Shown: piece by piece, positions 29,801 through 39,200 of the stretch | Numbering within the stretch: position 1 is the stretch's first letter | Layout: the number at the start of each line of letters is the position of its first letter | NCBI GenBank assembly: GCA_047495785.1 | Contig: JBLDXI010000020.1 | Location: 2,790,001 to 2,854,000, forward strand | DNA: 64,000 nt | Origin: Lepidodermella squamata | Lineage: Eukaryota; Gastrotricha | Reading direction: 5' to 3' | Made by a program: the position numbers and the translations under genes | Notes under the pieces: model-generated | What the model saw: only the letters and a program-made list of their open reading frames with translations | What the model was told of the DNA's origin: nothing | The model's database searches: none

Positions 29801-32465
29801 GGCCGAGTGGCAGTTTGACATGTTCGGCGTGAGATTTACGTCGATTTGCGTTATTCTGAAGTTCGGGTTCTCCGTTGAATCGTTGAGATCGGTTTCTGAT
29901 GATGATGAATCAATGGCTTTGAAGCTGCGTTTCACGCTGGCTTCGTACCTAGGTCGTAGCAGGACTCGGTCGATTAGGAGACTAGCGGCGAGGCGGGATA
30001 GACCTGAGCCGAAATCTGAGGTTATAGCACTTGGGCGATCGGTTAAGGCGGTAACAAATACGCCAGGATTTCGCTCCACCAACAGTTTAATCTATGAAAA
30101 ATTGAAATTTTTTCATTTTACATGACTGAGCTAATAAGTCTAAAAATTTATTTTTTATTGAGTGATCCTAAATCCCTCGAATAAGGCCAAATTGAAGGTA
30201 ATTTTATTAATTTCGTGCGAAAATTTCCTATCAAATGTTTTGCCGGAGAAAGGTCAGAAAGAAGAGCAACTGGTCGTGCCAGCCGAACTCGGCGCCAACG
30301 TCACTGTAATCGCGGCCGGTGTTTTCATGCCGCCTGAAGTAATTTTCAAGGGCAAGCGGTTCGTTCGTATCGATCCGAGTGAATATCCAGCGGGTACTCA
30401 GGCGCACGTGACCGAATCAGGCTACACCAACAAGTTCATTTTCGTTGACTATCTCCGGAGATTTCAAGCTGTGCGATCTCAGCCACAAAAGCCGTGCGTT
30501 TTGGTTGTCGATGGCCACTCGTCCCATTTCTCCCTCGCCGCGTTGGACTACTGTCGCGACAATCAAATTCACATGCTGGTGCTGCCTCCTCATTGTACGC
30601 ACAAATTGCAGCCTCTCGGTTAATTTATTTATCTCGATTTTCTATTAAATTCCGAAAATTCAAAAAAATTCCACGAAATTCTAATGTAAATTTGCGATTT
30701 GTTTTCAAATTTGTCGGTTTTTTTCAGATCGCGTAGTATTTGGACCGTTCGAAACAGCCTGGCAGAAGAGGGCCGGGCTTTGGCAATCGAAGAACCCGGG
30801 AAAGCCGATCAATCGCGAGACGTTCGCGTTCACGCCGGCTAGGGCTGATATCACCACCTTGAGCACTGACAATCTGGCTGAAATCGGCTTTGAAGCCTGC
30901 GGCATTTTGCCTCACAACCCGGTTCGGCTTTTCCAAAATGCCAAGGAGGATCAGTTCGCAATCTCAGATGCGATAATCGCGGCCAGGAATCGACGGACCG
31001 CTCTCCCGATACCAGAAATCACGATTCAGATCACGACTGCACCTGCGACTCTTCGACCAATTGTTCCTTGTAGCAACACCTGTGGCGCTCTCAATTTAAC
31101 AGCCAAGCCTCAACCCAGCCTCGCAGAAGCTGCTGAAAGTATCATGACTAATCCGTTTCAGCGACTTAGCGTGGAAGTGCGCGCAAAGGGTCAAATTATA
31201 GTTGAGTCATCCATCTAGCACTCATGCAAAAATTGTGAGCGAATTAAAGGAATTATAATAACTTTAATCAAAAGTGGTCAGATTCTGTCCCAAATTGTAC
31301 GACTTTACCCTAATTATTCGAAAATGGCAACTTTCATAAGTTTGCCATTTGGTTCTGCCTCAGTCAATTTTTGTTCCGCAACAAGCAAATTCGGTTTCCC
31401 TAAAAGATATTCCGTTTCTTATTGTTTTGACATTTCAAACCGTCTACTTAGATCCGCGTTTAATCGGCAATTTATAAGAAACGTGTTCATCAAACTTACT
31501 GCCAAAGCGATCGGGGCTGAATCGTTCGAGTCTTGAGAACTGACTAGTTGATGCGCTGAGGGTACCAAAACGCCCGAAACCAAATTAGCCGGCAGCACAT
31601 CGTTCAATAGGTCCAAAATTACAAGTGGCGCCGTCGACATGAAAAACACGCCTCCAATCGCATACACCTGCCTGGTGACAAAATCGAATCAAACCTTATT
31701 CTACTGGTTCATCTCAGCTTTTTGTGAACAAATATTCTTGGGATTTGGCGAATTTTTCCGATTTTCAAGCAAAGCGTGTCAACTTTGAAAAAGACGATTA
31801 TTAGCTTTCAAGAAGCTCCGAGCTAGTTTTTCTATTTATTTTAAATTTTCACGTTTTAGAAATACAAAAATATGCTTTTCTTACGTCCGCCAGAATTTTA
31901 TCAAGTCTATACCAAGCCTCGATTGAACCAGCCATTTTTCGTGGTTCAAATCATCTTTTTATTCTTGATACTTTTTATTACAGCGGAAATCGTGAGAAAA
32001 TTGTGAAAATTAAGTATTAATCTCATAATTTCAAAAATTTCCCCCATCTCACTTTTTTAACGATCATGCTATTTCTGAATTCGCCTGATTTTTCGGAATT
32101 TTACAAATTATGAAAAGCGAAAATGACCTTCGATCAGCAGCTGTGCCGAACTGCGAGCTGATATATCGAATTCTTGAATTTATCAGCGCTTCATTTCCGG
32201 ATGTTTTCGCCTTCTTAGGCCCACTAGGGCCTGAATCATCACCAGAACTGGATGCGGCGGAACCACCTCGCAATTTCAGCTTATCAAAGCAGTAACGCTG
32301 TTCTTCGGGCAATGTATTCAGCACAATAACGAACATATTAGCCTCGGCATACAGCTTGCACAGCTCGATCAGCACATCATGAGCACCGAGGCCATTCGCC
32401 AATACCGTCAACGAGCTCTGATGAGCTATCTCTCGAATTAAATCTTTCTCATAGGTTAACAACAT
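20827..32465 (-). CDS. ERCC4: XPF/ERCC4 structure-specific endonuclease subunit
   Basis: Catalytic partner of ERCC1 in nucleotide-excision and crosslink repair, acting in the nucleus. Exons: about 32128-32465, about 31500-31671, 28540-30091 and 20827-21410. The N-terminal helicase-like part begins MLLTYEKDLIREI and has ANGLGAHDVLIEL and VLVPSAHQLV. The third exon ends in the nuclease core, VDVRELRSQLPGALHMRG and ADYVLTPDCAIERK. A phase-1 junction adds ALPD, completing ERKX3D. The last exon gives SGRLYTQC, KPVLLIE and two helix-hairpin-helix segments. The usual GDY of the nuclease motif is ADY here. The exon 1 donor is uncertain (32128 or 32152). The ATG at 32465 starts only 49 bp after the PIGG stop. 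Introns of 1.4 and 7.1 kb hold other genes and elements. Confidence 0.93.
21673..21975 (-). CDS. Small single-pass membrane protein, unrecognised
   Basis: Two exons on the minus strand, 21812-21975 and 21673-21763, joined across a 48-nt intron (gttgaa to TTTCCATTAG). They give 84 residues starting MPQNCCRRQIGYIEIT. One hydrophobic segment (ITPLLIFLGFMFTTKVIGKI) is flanked by basic residues. The C-terminal tail is helical and charged (DKEELGSIQRGYQLAEIQKL). The same frame is open up to an earlier Met at 22029. The join produces a continuous amphipathic helix, which is my main reason to believe it. It lies inside the XPF intron on the same strand. I do not recognise a family. It could also be an accidental reading. 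Confidence 0.42.
22097..22498. mobile_element. Inverted-repeat (MITE-like) element
   Basis: Left arm 22097-22214 and right arm 22403-22498 are inverted copies with few differences over about 95 bp, separated by about 190 bp. Each arm contains a smaller hairpin (TACCCCGCGAGTGGGGTA) and repeats of a GGGGTGACTT/GTGACTTTG motif. No transposase. A decayed relative may lie at 20400-20515. Confidence 0.6.
23072..23300 (+). pseudogene. Decayed LINE reverse transcriptase fragment
   Basis: Plus-strand reading gives TLRVLGVHFDRRLNWSTHID, the thumb-side LGV...W..HI motif of non-LTR reverse transcriptases. It continues after frameshifts with RLVWTPGLSIRWRRTAY and LIRSAFAYSN. It differs from the intact LINE at 1.5-6 kb, so it belongs to another family. 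Confidence 0.55.
23560..24006 (+). repeat. Long direct repeat, copy 1
   Basis: About 430 bp shared with 28045-28490 in the same orientation. The last 220 bp have only about two mismatches; the first half is more diverged with small indels. The copy ends inside the exon of the truncated LicD locus. Confidence 0.8.
23983..24322 (+). pseudogene. Truncated LicD-family paralogue (3' exons only)
   Basis: An open stretch to 24027 (donor AAT|gtaagc) is followed, after an intron ending TTTTTTAG at about 24080, by NHDWIFPLKMEKFEGVTVPI. This matches NWIFPLQQSKFEGIGVMVP of the complete LicD gene at 25842-26963. The reading then continues NKPFEVLTRQYKNIKRCKG and runs to TAG at 24320. The catalytic LicD region is missing, and its place is taken by the direct repeat. 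It is most likely a duplicated and broken paralogue. A short fused transcript cannot be excluded. Confidence 0.6.
24526..25786. mobile_element. 1.26-kb terminal-inverted-repeat element with inner palindrome
   Basis: Terminal inverted repeats of 27 bp (24526-24552, 25760-25786) differ at one base, start TAATACTGTATACGTAC and are flanked by TA, as for Tc1/mariner-type insertions. Sub-terminal repeats of TTTTCGCGAA and GAATTCGCGA follow on both sides. Inside lies a second, near-perfect palindrome at 24931-25116 centred on GAGAGCGCGCGCTCTC at about 25026. No transposase ORF is seen. The right end lies 55 bp from the ATG of the LicD gene. Confidence 0.75.
25842..26963 (+). CDS. LicD-family (fukutin-related) nucleotidyl/phosphotransferase-like membrane protein
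   Basis: Three exons, 25842-26618, 26670-26796 and 26854-26963, give 337 residues. Residues about 10-30 form a signal anchor, so a type II Golgi or ER protein is expected. The LicD core is clear: YALFYGSLIGWYRHGGKFIP followed by WDDDVDIAV, whose acidic triad is the metal-binding centre. Next come CGWRWPLVDIFFL and, after the first intron, YNWIFPLQQSKFEGIGV. The end has SRGYNHASETYVDG. Family members include bacterial LicD, fukutin and FKRP, which transfer phosphocholine or ribitol phosphate to glycans. The exact donor and acceptor here are unknown. It is nested in an XPF intron, on the opposite strand. Confidence 0.85.
27478..27877. mobile_element. 400-bp MITE with 25-bp inverted ends
   Basis: The ends TACCGTATTTTAT(T/C)GAATAG and onward are inverted copies over 25 bp with one mismatch, and start and end in TA, as in Tc1/mariner/pogo families. 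Sub-terminal AATAATAGCC motifs recur near both ends. An internal 84-codon ORF is Arg/Ser-rich and not credible as a transposase. Confidence 0.75.
28045..28490 (+). repeat. Long direct repeat, copy 2
   Basis: Second copy of the block at 23560-24006. It ends 50 bp from the donor of the large XPF exon (28539). The last 220 bp are nearly identical to copy 1. Confidence 0.8.
30240..31218 (+). pseudogene. Pogo/Tigger-like DDE transposase, 5'-truncated, in an XPF intron
   Basis: The plus-strand reading PEKGQKEEQLVVPAELGANVTV, VDGHSSHFSLAALDY and PPHCTHKLQPL is the DDE_1 transposase core. At 30618 the frame meets a donor (CTCG|gttaat). Joining to an acceptor (TTTTTTCAG at 30727) creates the third catalytic Asp, exactly 35 residues after the second, followed by VVFGPFETAW and a tail ending TAG at 31218. 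The helix-turn-helix domain and the first catalytic Asp are absent, so it is a remnant or a fragment of a domesticated gene. It lies between XPF exons 28540-30091 and 31500-31671, on the opposite strand. Confidence 0.75.
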
Positions 32466-32514
32466 TTCTAATTTCACAAATTCAAAACCAAATATTTTTA
32501 TTTCGGAAAAAACT
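32466..32514 (-). promoter_or_regulatory. 49-bp spacer between PIGG stop and XPF start, with poly(A) signal
   Basis: On the minus strand the PIGG TGA is followed within about 14 nt by AATAAA, then a T-rich stretch and ATTAG directly before AAATG of XPF. There is no room for a normal promoter. The layout resembles a downstream operon gene that receives a trans-spliced leader at ATTAG|AAATG. Confidence 0.5.
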
Positions 32515-35037
32515 TCAATTTTTCATAAATAAAATTGTCACGAGGAAGATCAGCAGGGTCCAATATACTTCGTACAGCAGTTTCGGAGCAAAAACAGACC
32601 AGACAAACAAATGATTGGCCTGCAGGGTAACACAAAATGCGCAAATAACGAAAACTACGCATTGATATGTCATGAAATGAAAGCGAGATGCATTTTTGAT
32701 AGATTTCATAGCTGCAAAATAAATGAATAATGGGCCGATAGAAGTTGCTAGGAAGACGAGGCAGCCCGATATCAGTTGGTGGTGTTCGGTTAGACCAGTA
32801 TAAGCAGCTCCCACGTCTACTGTGGCCAAACGGTTAGAGTTTTCAAGGGCTGAAAACGCCATTCGAGCCAACGATATCACAAATAAAGTCTTCAAATTTG
32901 TGAATTTTTCGAAAATTTCGTCAGATAAAATTGAATGTAAGGAACACGACAAAACCAGAAGAAGAAATAACGGGAAAATGATGTAGCACCTCAATAGCAA
33001 GCAACCAAGTTGGAAAAAGAAGAACAAAAATATCTCAACGGCTTTTTCCGATTTCAATTTCACAAGAATTATCGAAAATACGACGAACAATAATGCATAT
33101 GAATATTGAGCATAAGGAGTAGCTGCATATGCGTCGTTATCAGTGCTATCTGAGTTCCATTTCAAATCTCCGCGAATCGTTTTATACTTAATTATGAAGT
33201 AAAAATTTAGCAAAAATGCAAGAATAAATACGGGTTTCATCCCGAAATTCGACTTATTTCTCAGCTTGGCGAGAAAGAAAAGAACTGATGTTAGAGCAAT
33301 AGTTGTAAATAATAAGGTTTGCAGTTGAGCATCCGCCCTAAACATTTTTGCATAATCCAAATTATCATCAGCCCATTTAACGCCAGGGTAGAGAAAAGCT
33401 TTGCATAGTCGCACACAAACTGGAATAGCAATGAAATTGAACAAACTTTCCTCGTCGAATTTTTTCGATTCGTTCCATTGATGTTTTAACTTGAGATAAA
33501 TGAGCAAAAATGCAATCACCTGAGGGGCAATATACCAGAAAAAGTGCTCCTCTTCAACGAAACTTGATGATAATATGACAGCCGCGTTCAAAATTAACAG
33601 GGGCAAAAAGTCGACGGAAAATTCAAATATTTCTTTGGTATTCAACTTCACACTCAAAATCAAATAAATCGGTAACGTCATCGGCAATATTGATAACAGA
33701 GAAGCAAAGATGAGCCAGAAATTACCAGCTGATGTGAACAAAGCCAGGGCATTAACAGCGCCAATAACAATTGAGGATATCAACAGGTTTCCTAGAGAAT
33801 TGTGGAGCTGTAAATTTCCAGATGCACTCACTATCAGTAAAGGAGTGAAGCAGGCCAACAGCAAGACGACAACTCCCAGCAAGCTCAGTTGATTAACATT
33901 CGAATGTCTGCTGAGTAATATTTTCTGCAAGCGTCGCATTTCAACATAATTTCCCGACAAATCAGCTTCGTTGAACTCAGCATAAGGCCCACAATCTGAG
34001 CATAAATTGAGGAGATGCTCGAAATTTTCGCGCAAAATTTCTTTCCGCCGATTCGTATCCAGAAATTCGGAGACACTTTGTGGAAGCATTCCCAAGCTTT
34101 CAGAAGGAATCGAAATCCCTGTTAATAGAGCTATCAAAGTTGCAACGTCGACTTGACTAATTTCGGATAAATCTGACTTCTGAGTCGCGATAGAGGGTTC
34201 CTTGAATAAACTGGAAACGAGAAATACTGGAGTGTAAATTTCGTCGTCAGTTGAACCTCCGTGAGATCCTTCATTCGACATTCCGTGATCTCCCAAGACG
34301 ATAAGCAAGCTTTTTTCATTCATAGCAATGACGCTTTTGTGAATTTCTAGAAAGATGTTGTCCATTTCTCGCAATTTCGTGCAAACCAATTCGCCATCGG
34401 GGCCTCGGCTATGGCCAATATGATCGAGCCCGAGATAATGAAGAATCAAGACGTCCCAATCTGAGCTATTTAACTCTTTGCGCATTAAAGGCTCAGTCAC
34501 AGCGTTGTCCACTTCGGTGAAATCGACAGCGTAGAACGATGAGACGCCTTCGTGGCGGAGGAAAAATCGAGTCGGATAAAGCTTAAGCCATGTATCATCA
34601 CCGTAAAAGACCACCGACCGATTTGCTTGACTCCATTGCTTGAGTAAAGAACTCACGGAAACCTCAGATGACTGCATGTTGAAAATGACATCGGCGAACT
34701 CGGGCACTGTTCCAGTAGTGAGAGTTTTAATTCTAGGAGAGGTCACTGTTGGCGTGAACGTTCTCACATTTAGCACAATGCCAGGAAAGCTCCGGAGGTT
34801 AGTTAAACAATGAGAATGAGAGAAAATGAATGACGTCCGAAAGGCATCGAGGACGAAGAAAACGAGTCTATCAATCGCCTTCTCCTTCGCTCGCGGTTCA
34901 CTAAAGCCTTGTCTTGCCATGTCGGTCTTGCGTATCGATGATAAATGCGACGAGATGTTCAGAAAAATACCAACAAATGCGAAGATTTGAATAATGAACA
35001 CCAAAGCCAACAAGATGACCACGAGTGAAACTCGCAT
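32515..35037 (-). CDS. PIGG: GPI ethanolamine-phosphate transferase 2 (PIGG/GPI7)
   Basis: ER multipass enzyme adding ethanolamine phosphate to the second mannose of GPI anchors. Intronless. The frame is open to an upstream Met at 35127; I prefer 35037 because it starts a clear signal anchor (MRVSLVVILLALVFIIQIFA). The lumenal alkaline-phosphatase-like domain follows: FFVLDAFRTSF, TSPRIKTLTTGTVPEFADVI, VVFYGDDTWLKLYP, YAVDFTEVDNAVT, LILHYLGLDHIGHSRGP and the metal-binding GDHGMSNEGSHGG. The C-terminal half contains about a dozen hydrophobic segments. The D.WL.L and FTEVDN.VT blocks are typical of PIGG rather than PIGN or PIGO. About 840 residues, near the usual family length. Confidence 0.92.
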   Translation of the reverse strand: MRVSLVVILLALVFIIQIFAFVGIFLNISSHLSSIRKTDMARQGFSEPRAKEKAIDRLVFFVLDAFRTSFIFSHSHCLTNLRSFPGIVLNVRTFTPTVTSPRIKTLTTGTVPEFADVIFNMQSSEVSVSSLLKQWSQANRSVVFYGDDTWLKLYPTRFFLRHEGVSSFYAVDFTEVDNAVTEPLMRKELNSSDWDVLILHYLGLDHIGHSRGPDGELVCTKLREMDNIFLEIHKSVIAMNEKSLLIVLGDHGMSNEGSHGGSTDDEIYTPVFLVSSLFKEPSIATQKSDLSEISQVDVATLIALLTGISIPSESLGMLPQSVSEFLDTNRRKEILRENFEHLLNLCSDCGPYAEFNEADLSGNYVEMRRLQKILLSRHSNVNQLSLLGVVVLLLACFTPLLIVSASGNLQLHNSLGNLLISSIVIGAVNALALFTSAGNFWLIFASLLSILPMTLPIYLILSVKLNTKEIFEFSVDFLPLLILNAAVILSSSFVEEEHFFWYIAPQVIAFLLIYLKLKHQWNESKKFDEESLFNFIAIPVCVRLCKAFLYPGVKWADDNLDYAKMFRADAQLQTLLFTTIALTSVLFFLAKLRNKSNFGMKPVFILAFLLNFYFIIKYKTIRGDLKWNSDSTDNDAYAATPYAQYSYALLFVVFSIILVKLKSEKAVEIFLFFFFQLGCLLLRCYIIFPLFLLLVLSCSLHSILSDEIFEKFTNLKTLFVISLARMAFSALENSNRLATVDVGAAYTGLTEHHQLISGCLVFLATSIGPLFIYFAAMKSIKNASRFHFMTYQCVVFVICAFCVTLQANHLFVWSVFAPKLLYEVYWTLLIFLVTILFMKN

Positions 35038-35127
35038 TTTTATTTGAAGCGAAATTTCTAAAATAAGTAAAGAGATTTTAACAATAAATCTGGTAAACTG
35101 AGAAGCTAGGTTTTGGTTAGCATTCAT

Positions 35128-36260
35128 GACAGTTTCCTACGATTCTATCAAGCATAAATAAGCTATAAATTCTAAATGCTCCTGGGATATTATTGGAGTG
35201 CCCGAATGGGAGACGGCTATACAAGCAAATACCGTTGTCAACACAGTTGAAACACGGTTCCTCTTACCAGTAGAGAGTGGCCATGACTTCTAAGCGTAAT
35301 TGTAAACGGTAGTTGTGGGTGTCAGAAGTCAGAATCTCGAAATAGAAAGTCGAATTACATCAGCCACAAGAAACGTGAGCTAAGGAGCGCCGAGAAACGA
35401 AAAGAGAAACTCAGTCGAAAGCAGTCTAAGGTAAAAGGTACGGAAAGATCAAAGAAAAAGACCGAAAGCGAAAGATTTGAAAAAAATTACCGCCATAAAA
35501 TTTACAAATAATACAAATAATTTTATTTTTAATGCAATATTAATTTTACAGCATTAGAAAATAATACCGATGAAAAAATGTAGCGCTAAAAATCGATATT
35601 TTGGATCGATTAAGTCAACCGGATTTTATGAACTTCCAGCGTATATATCGCTTCGTACTCATCGTCGCTGGTACATATTTTAGTTATAGAATATTTGTTG
35701 TTTTGGCAGCTCTCTCTCTTGGTTGTGTGGAATGGATTTTCCTGAAAACTGGAATGACTGTAAATCAAACAGATGAATAAAATTGGCTCCACTGGCTACG
35801 TGTATCTTTGAAATGCGCCCGATACACTTCGAAAATTGACAAACAATTCAATTATACTGTTTGAGTCTTTACTAATTTACCAACCAAAATAACAACAAGC
35901 TATATTTTTCTAATTGTATATATGTTTTTTATTGGCCTCTTGCCTCCTTATGCCACACTGGATCACCTGTTGAATCAAAAGCTCATTTAGTTCATGTCTC
36001 TCTACGCTAGTAACCGATCGCCGAGCTTATTTTAATCCTAAGTTTTAAAAGAATTAATTCAATGCTCGCCTTTACATTAATTCAGCGAAGATTATAGCTG
36101 TGTGTAATGTGTACTGATGATTCCGTGTTTCGAGCATTCAAGGCAGTGTCTTCCGGTTTAGCTCGTTATTTCTTGATGTTTGAAAAGCCTGATTGCTGAT
36201 AAATTGTTTTCATTCTAGATCTTAGAAATGAATTTAGGCTTTAGATAGGGCGTTCAGTAC
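35128..36260. other. Divergent region between PIGG and RIM
   Basis: It must contain the PIGG promoter (minus) and RIM 5' untranslated sequence (plus). Mostly AT-rich. A Lys/Arg/Glu-rich open frame at 35326-35511, listed separately, is the only coding-like part. Confidence 0.5.
35326..35511 (+). other. Possible orphan exon, Lys/Arg/Glu-rich
   Basis: Open plus-strand frame of about 60 codons after a GTGTCAG acceptor, ending TAA at 35509. It reads HKKRELRSAEKRKEKLSRKQ and onward, a composition unlike the surrounding AT-rich DNA. No start codon or partner exon is clear. It may be a remnant. Confidence 0.22.
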
Positions 36261-39200
36261 ATGAGCAGTCCTTTATTTGGATTGGATTTGAGCTATTTAA
36301 CTACTGATGAACGTCGAGTTATTGATGATGTTTTACGAAGACAACGCGAGGAAGAAGAGCGGAACACATTAATTCTCAGGTAAGATAAACGAAAAACCAA
36401 GTGGCATTTTTATTTACATGAATGCGAACACCCCAAGGCCCTCAATAGCATATGTATTTACTGTTAAATAAAAATAAACGCTAATAAATATTCCCTAGGG
36501 TTGGCTTTCACTAACAATGTAGTCATTAGTTAAATACTAATCAAGATTAGCTTTTTACATATGGTCAAGTTTACTTTGATATGTAATGCACAGTGAGCTC
36601 ATTGATTACTTTAGCTAAGAGTTATTCGATTTTCTCCTCGTTTATGGAACCATTTATTTCTCCCATTTTTAGAGGTCTGCAAGAGGACTACGAGCGGATA
36701 GCTACAGCTGTCCGTCATCGATTAGTCTCCGAGACAGAGCCTGAGCCACTGCAAGCTGAACTTCAACCCGGATCCATCACACATGTTAGCGGTGTGGGCC
36801 TCTCCGCGGTTGAAAATGCATCCATGTGCCAGATTTGCCGGACCCACATACCAGACATTCCGATTGAGGGCATTCGATTAGCGCATTGTCATTACTGTGG
36901 TCTCAAAGTCTGTTATCGATGCGGAACAACATTAACCTATAAGGCAAAGGTGAGGTTCAATACTTGAAATTGATATTTTATTTACGTACTACACCTTATC
37001 AACCTCATTCTATTAGAGCAGTGTCTCACAATAGCAATAGAAATGTTTATTTTCGAAGTACCTTTTGATTACTATTTCGATGATCACAACTTTACAGTTT
37101 CACAAAGCTAAACATGGCACAACAGTTGTAAGTTTGAGTTGATTTACTCGAACTGCCGAATGATTTTTTCACAGACCGCTAATAGTATCAATTTACCTTA
37201 TCCGATAAATGCCGCTAGAAAAATTTGTTCCTTATTTTTTGACTCAATTTTATTTGTTCCACTTGTCCTGTTTTGCACTGAATTTGCGGGAAATGTGACG
37301 CTTTTAGGAGTGCCCTGATTTATTTCCTCCTGTTAAATGTTTAGACTGTGTGGACGTGTGCTGTTTGCAAGAAACGGCATGAATTGCTCGTCAAAACCGG
37401 CCAGTGGGCTTCCACGGCCAGTGAATTTGAAGCTGGATTTAATGCTGCTGCCACACGCCGTGCTCACGCGCGATCTCGCTCGCAAGAACCAAGACCTCTC
37501 GTTATCACCACACCGCAGCACGTATCACGGGCTGTCCGTGGCCAAATCGTTCCTCTTCCTGGCCAGCCTCTTGATTTGCGTCGGCACATATCTTCCAGCT
37601 CGGCGCATATCGATTCATGTGTCGACGAGCCTGCTAATTCTGGATGGCCATCTGATGTCACGCAGCAGTCTAGCTATTCCCAAACGTCTCAATACAATTT
37701 CTCGAATATGTAAGGCAATAAAAGTTGTCGCAATACACTTTTTATTGGCAAATGATCTATTTCTAGGACGAATTCGGTCCCCCGAGATACAGCTTCATTA
37801 TGGCAAAACTCTCCTTCTGACGCTGAGCAGCGCCGACCAAACTCAACACTAGCTTTCAATTACTCAACTGCTGGATTTCATAAAAGTATCTTGCGGTAAA
37901 AGTTAATTAACGTGACCTAATATTTATTTGTCTCTAGGTAACGCTGCTGATAGAATGTCGTCGACCCTCCCACGCCAGCAAGGATCGATGAGAGCTGCAC
38001 AGTCGTTGCCGCGCCTTTCTTGCTTGCCACAGTCGCTAACCAACCATCGTATCGTGGAATCAACAGCCGGTCCTGCCCAAATGCCGCACAATTGCTCAGA
38101 AGCCGCGTTTGGTACCAGTAGTAACATGGTTTCACAACTGACCCGCGACGTCACAAGTTGCAGCATCAATAACCCAAGCCCAGCGACCGTTATGATCGCA
38201 AACGGCCGCACTGGGTCTACTCAATCTCTCGCTCACAACATACCTAACTCTACCCCGGTTTTCAGCGTAGGCCGATCAGCCTTGAGACGTGCTAAATTAG
38301 CAGCGATGGGGCATCAAGATTCGCTGAGTTCTGACCCTTCGAGTGACTACGGCGGTGGGATGCCGCATTCTTCATCCTCGATTTCTTACATCAATGCCAG
38401 CCCGAATATGGCCTCGCTGTCACGCGCTCATGCTCACAATTCGAGGAGTAGCCTGAACAGCCGGCGAAATTACTTCTCCCACTTCCCTCAAACTTCAGTA
38501 TCGAGCTCAGAGGACGACATGCGGTCCACCCCGGATTACATGACCGAGTCTGATATCGAATTTGAAGTTGAGAGCGGTAGTGTTAGCGAACGCGGTGATA
38601 TCGATTCTTATCGCTCTGGAGCTGAGTCTGGCGGCGAAGGCTGGCGGCCGAGGAACCTGGTCCCGCCCGCGAATGGTGCAATTCCTCTAGGTGCAATAAC
38701 CGGTTCTGGGGTCGTTGATCCACTTACGGCCGGGAGTTTTCCGCAGAATAGTTCTCAGGCGGCTGTTAGAGGCTCGCCTAGCCACGGCGCAAGTTCTTTC
38801 AGGCCGAAACTCGTTCGATTTCAACGCGGCAGTTCGGTCGACTGCACGGTGGTACCCGGTACGCGAGATTCCGGTCTCGAAACTGCGTCTAGTACGCAAA
38901 CGCTGAATGAAGATGGCTCAAAGGTAAAATTAAGGAAGATTTTTTTCAAATTTTCTCATTTTTTTCATTTTTTTTTTAGTTTCGAATGGACTGGCAACGA
39001 AGCACGGACGGGACGAAATTGATTGGGAAATTCAGTATTCTTCGTAATAACCGAGGCGAATCGTCTAGCCGTATTCTAGGTCAGTATTTGCTCTTCGATT
39101 TCGTGACTAGCTCGACTAGTCCCGTGGGTTTTTCGCTGCGTCTTATCATCGCCGAATCGGCCGCGTGATTAATTCGTGAATCAGTAAAGGATGTAAGGGA

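Noticed and set aside
31880-31965. Possible extra XPF exon reading MAGSIEAWYRLDKILAD before a good donor
   Set aside because: XPF alignment is continuous without it and no acceptor fits; left out.
37337-37852. 171-codon ORF overlapping RIM
   Set aside because: Shadow frame of the RIM zinc-finger and linker exons; the other frame carries the Cys motif and correct splice phases.
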